Positions 63,315 to 64,000 of a DNA stretch of 64,000 nt are shown one piece after another. The position numbers and the translations under genes were made by a program. Positions within the stretch are counted from its first letter, which is position 1; every line of letters starts with the position of its first letter. The notes below the pieces were generated by a model, which searched no databases, was not told where the DNA came from, and worked only from the letters and a program-made list of their open reading frames with translations. The DNA comes from CAVYGM01 sp963768025 (lineage in GTDB: Bacteria > Bacteroidota > Bacteroidia > Cytophagales > Spirosomataceae): NCBI GenBank assembly GCA_963768025.1, contig CAVYGM010000019.1, forward strand, positions 1-64,000. The letters run 5' to 3'.

Positions 63315-64000
63315 ATGGCTCGTAAATCTTCAAATCGTATATGGTGGGTGTTGGGAGTGGTGATGGTAGTTCTAGTTGGAGGGTTGGTGGTAGCAAAGCA
63401 GGTCGGGTGGATCGGGCAGGAAAAACCCGTGGAGGTGGATTTTGCGACGGTCAAACGCTCCGACATCATTGAGCGCGTTAGTGCATCGGGCCGGGTACAA
63501 CCCGAAGTGGAGGTTAAGTTGAGCCCCGACGTTTCGGGCGAAATCACCGCTCTTTACGTAGAAGAAGGTGATTCGGTTCAGCAAGGGCAGCTTCTCCTCA
63601 AAATCCGACCCGATAACTACGAATCGCTTTTTGCCAGGGCTCAGGCCAGTGTAAATTCCAGCAAGGCCAACGCCGAACAAACCAAAGCCGCCCTGGCGCA
63701 AGCCGAGGCCCGGATGATCCGATCCAAGGCGGATTTTGACAGAAACAAAAAACTTTACGAAGACAAGGTAATTTCGGCGGCTGATTTTGAACAAATCAGG
63801 GCCAATTACCAGGTAGCGCAGCAGGATATTGAAGCGGCAAAGGCCAATATTCAGGCCGCCCAGTTTAACGTAAAAAGTGCCGAAGCCGGTCTCCGGGATG
63901 CTGCCGAGAACCTCCGTAAAACTACCATTTTCGCACCCGTTAGTGGGATTATTTCCCTCCTTAACGTAGAAATCGGCGAGCGCGTGGTAGGCACAAGCCA
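63315..64000 (+). CDS. HlyD/MacA-type membrane fusion protein, partial
   Basis: Runs off the right edge, so only the first 228 codons are present. After a short N-terminal membrane helix (WWVLGVVMVVLVGGLVVA) comes the start of an RND/ABC periplasmic adaptor: VDFATVKRSDIIERVSASG, PEVEVKLSPDVSGEI, VEEGDSVQQGQLLLKI (biotinyl-lipoyl-like), a long coiled coil (ARAQASVNSSKANAEQTKAA) and ENLRKTTIFAPVSGIISLL. The frame is open to the end. It follows the TolC gene by 70 bases; the inner-membrane pump (MacB or RND) is expected beyond the window. Confidence 0.92.
   Translation, partial: MARKSSNRIWWVLGVVMVVLVGGLVVAKQVGWIGQEKPVEVDFATVKRSDIIERVSASGRVQPEVEVKLSPDVSGEITALYVEEGDSVQQGQLLLKIRPDNYESLFARAQASVNSSKANAEQTKAALAQAEARMIRSKADFDRNKKLYEDKVISAADFEQIRANYQVAQQDIEAAKANIQAAQFNVKSAEAGLRDAAENLRKTTIFAPVSGIISLLNVEIGERVVGTS

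Noticed and set aside
1..64000. tRNA, rRNA, CRISPR array or prophage
   Set aside because: No cloverleaf with the conserved T-loop sequence, no rRNA-like tract, no regularly spaced repeats and no phage structural genes were seen on either strand.

Overview
The window looks like chromosome of a Bacteroidota bacterium of the order Cytophagales, most likely family Spirosomaceae (Spirosoma/Dyadobacter-like); the genus cannot be fixed by eye. The reasons are -7 boxes of the Bacteroidota type (TAnnTTTG, for example at 13053 and 43809), weak Shine-Dalgarno signals, many lipoproteins and signal peptides, TPR-containing histidine kinases, a long multi-PAS kinase, and families common in that group (DUF1080, DUF4856, VF530, secreted M20 and S9 peptidases). 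No rRNA, tRNA, CRISPR array, prophage or intact insertion sequence is visible.

Layout. 0-4 kb: a DUF1080 lipoprotein, an orphan strong terminator, and an AT-rich, heavily frameshifted FtsX/MacB-type permease. 3.8-10.8 kb: an AhpD-like protein, an alpha/beta hydrolase, a complete subclass-B1-type metallo-beta-lactamase homologue, a DUF4395 gene with an internal amber stop, a short remnant of a second metallo-beta-lactamase gene, and a multi-PAS histidine kinase with one frameshift. 10.8-20.9 kb: M20 amidohydrolase, S51 peptidase, DHFR-like reductase, topoisomerase IB, SDR, DEAD-box helicase, then fdhD, a YdeP-type molybdenum oxidoreductase and VF530. 20.9-24.4 kb, minus strand: hydroxyacid dehydrogenase, galK (frameshifted) and galM. 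24.6-31 kb: NmrA-like protein, 2OG-Fe(II) oxygenase, chromate-type transporter, and a GH3 (NagZ-like)/serine-hydrolase fusion with two frameshifts. 31-38.7 kb: a decayed tract with a probable Y1 transposase remnant, then cupin, M20 peptidase, GH37 trehalase, YciI, HAD phosphatase, PhzF-like isomerase and a LamG/OmpA protein. 38.7-49.4 kb: small secreted unknown, pth, pyrR-like, DUF4856 lipoprotein, DUF2905, a secreted unknown, argS, glutathione peroxidase, menA, S9 peptidase. 49.6-64 kb: a LuxR-type regulator facing a TPR histidine kinase, a frameshifted NTF2-like protein, di-haem cytochrome c, a two-gene protease module (caspase-like plus papain-like), a small membrane protein with a second TPR kinase, a six-hairpin-type glycosidase lipoprotein, and the start of a TolC/HlyD efflux operon cut by the window edge.

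The most unusual parts are: (1) the exported caspase-like protein whose catalytic His is replaced by Gln, 13 bases from a papain-like protease that carries the DUF4384-like domain more usual on caspase proteins; (2) the B1-type metallo-beta-lactamase with a truncated paralogue 1.2 kb away; (3) a high load of broken genes, mostly single-base frameshifts in otherwise well conserved genes, which is either recent pseudogenisation or sequence error and should be settled first.

All calls rest on reading motifs and family resemblance by eye; no database search was run.
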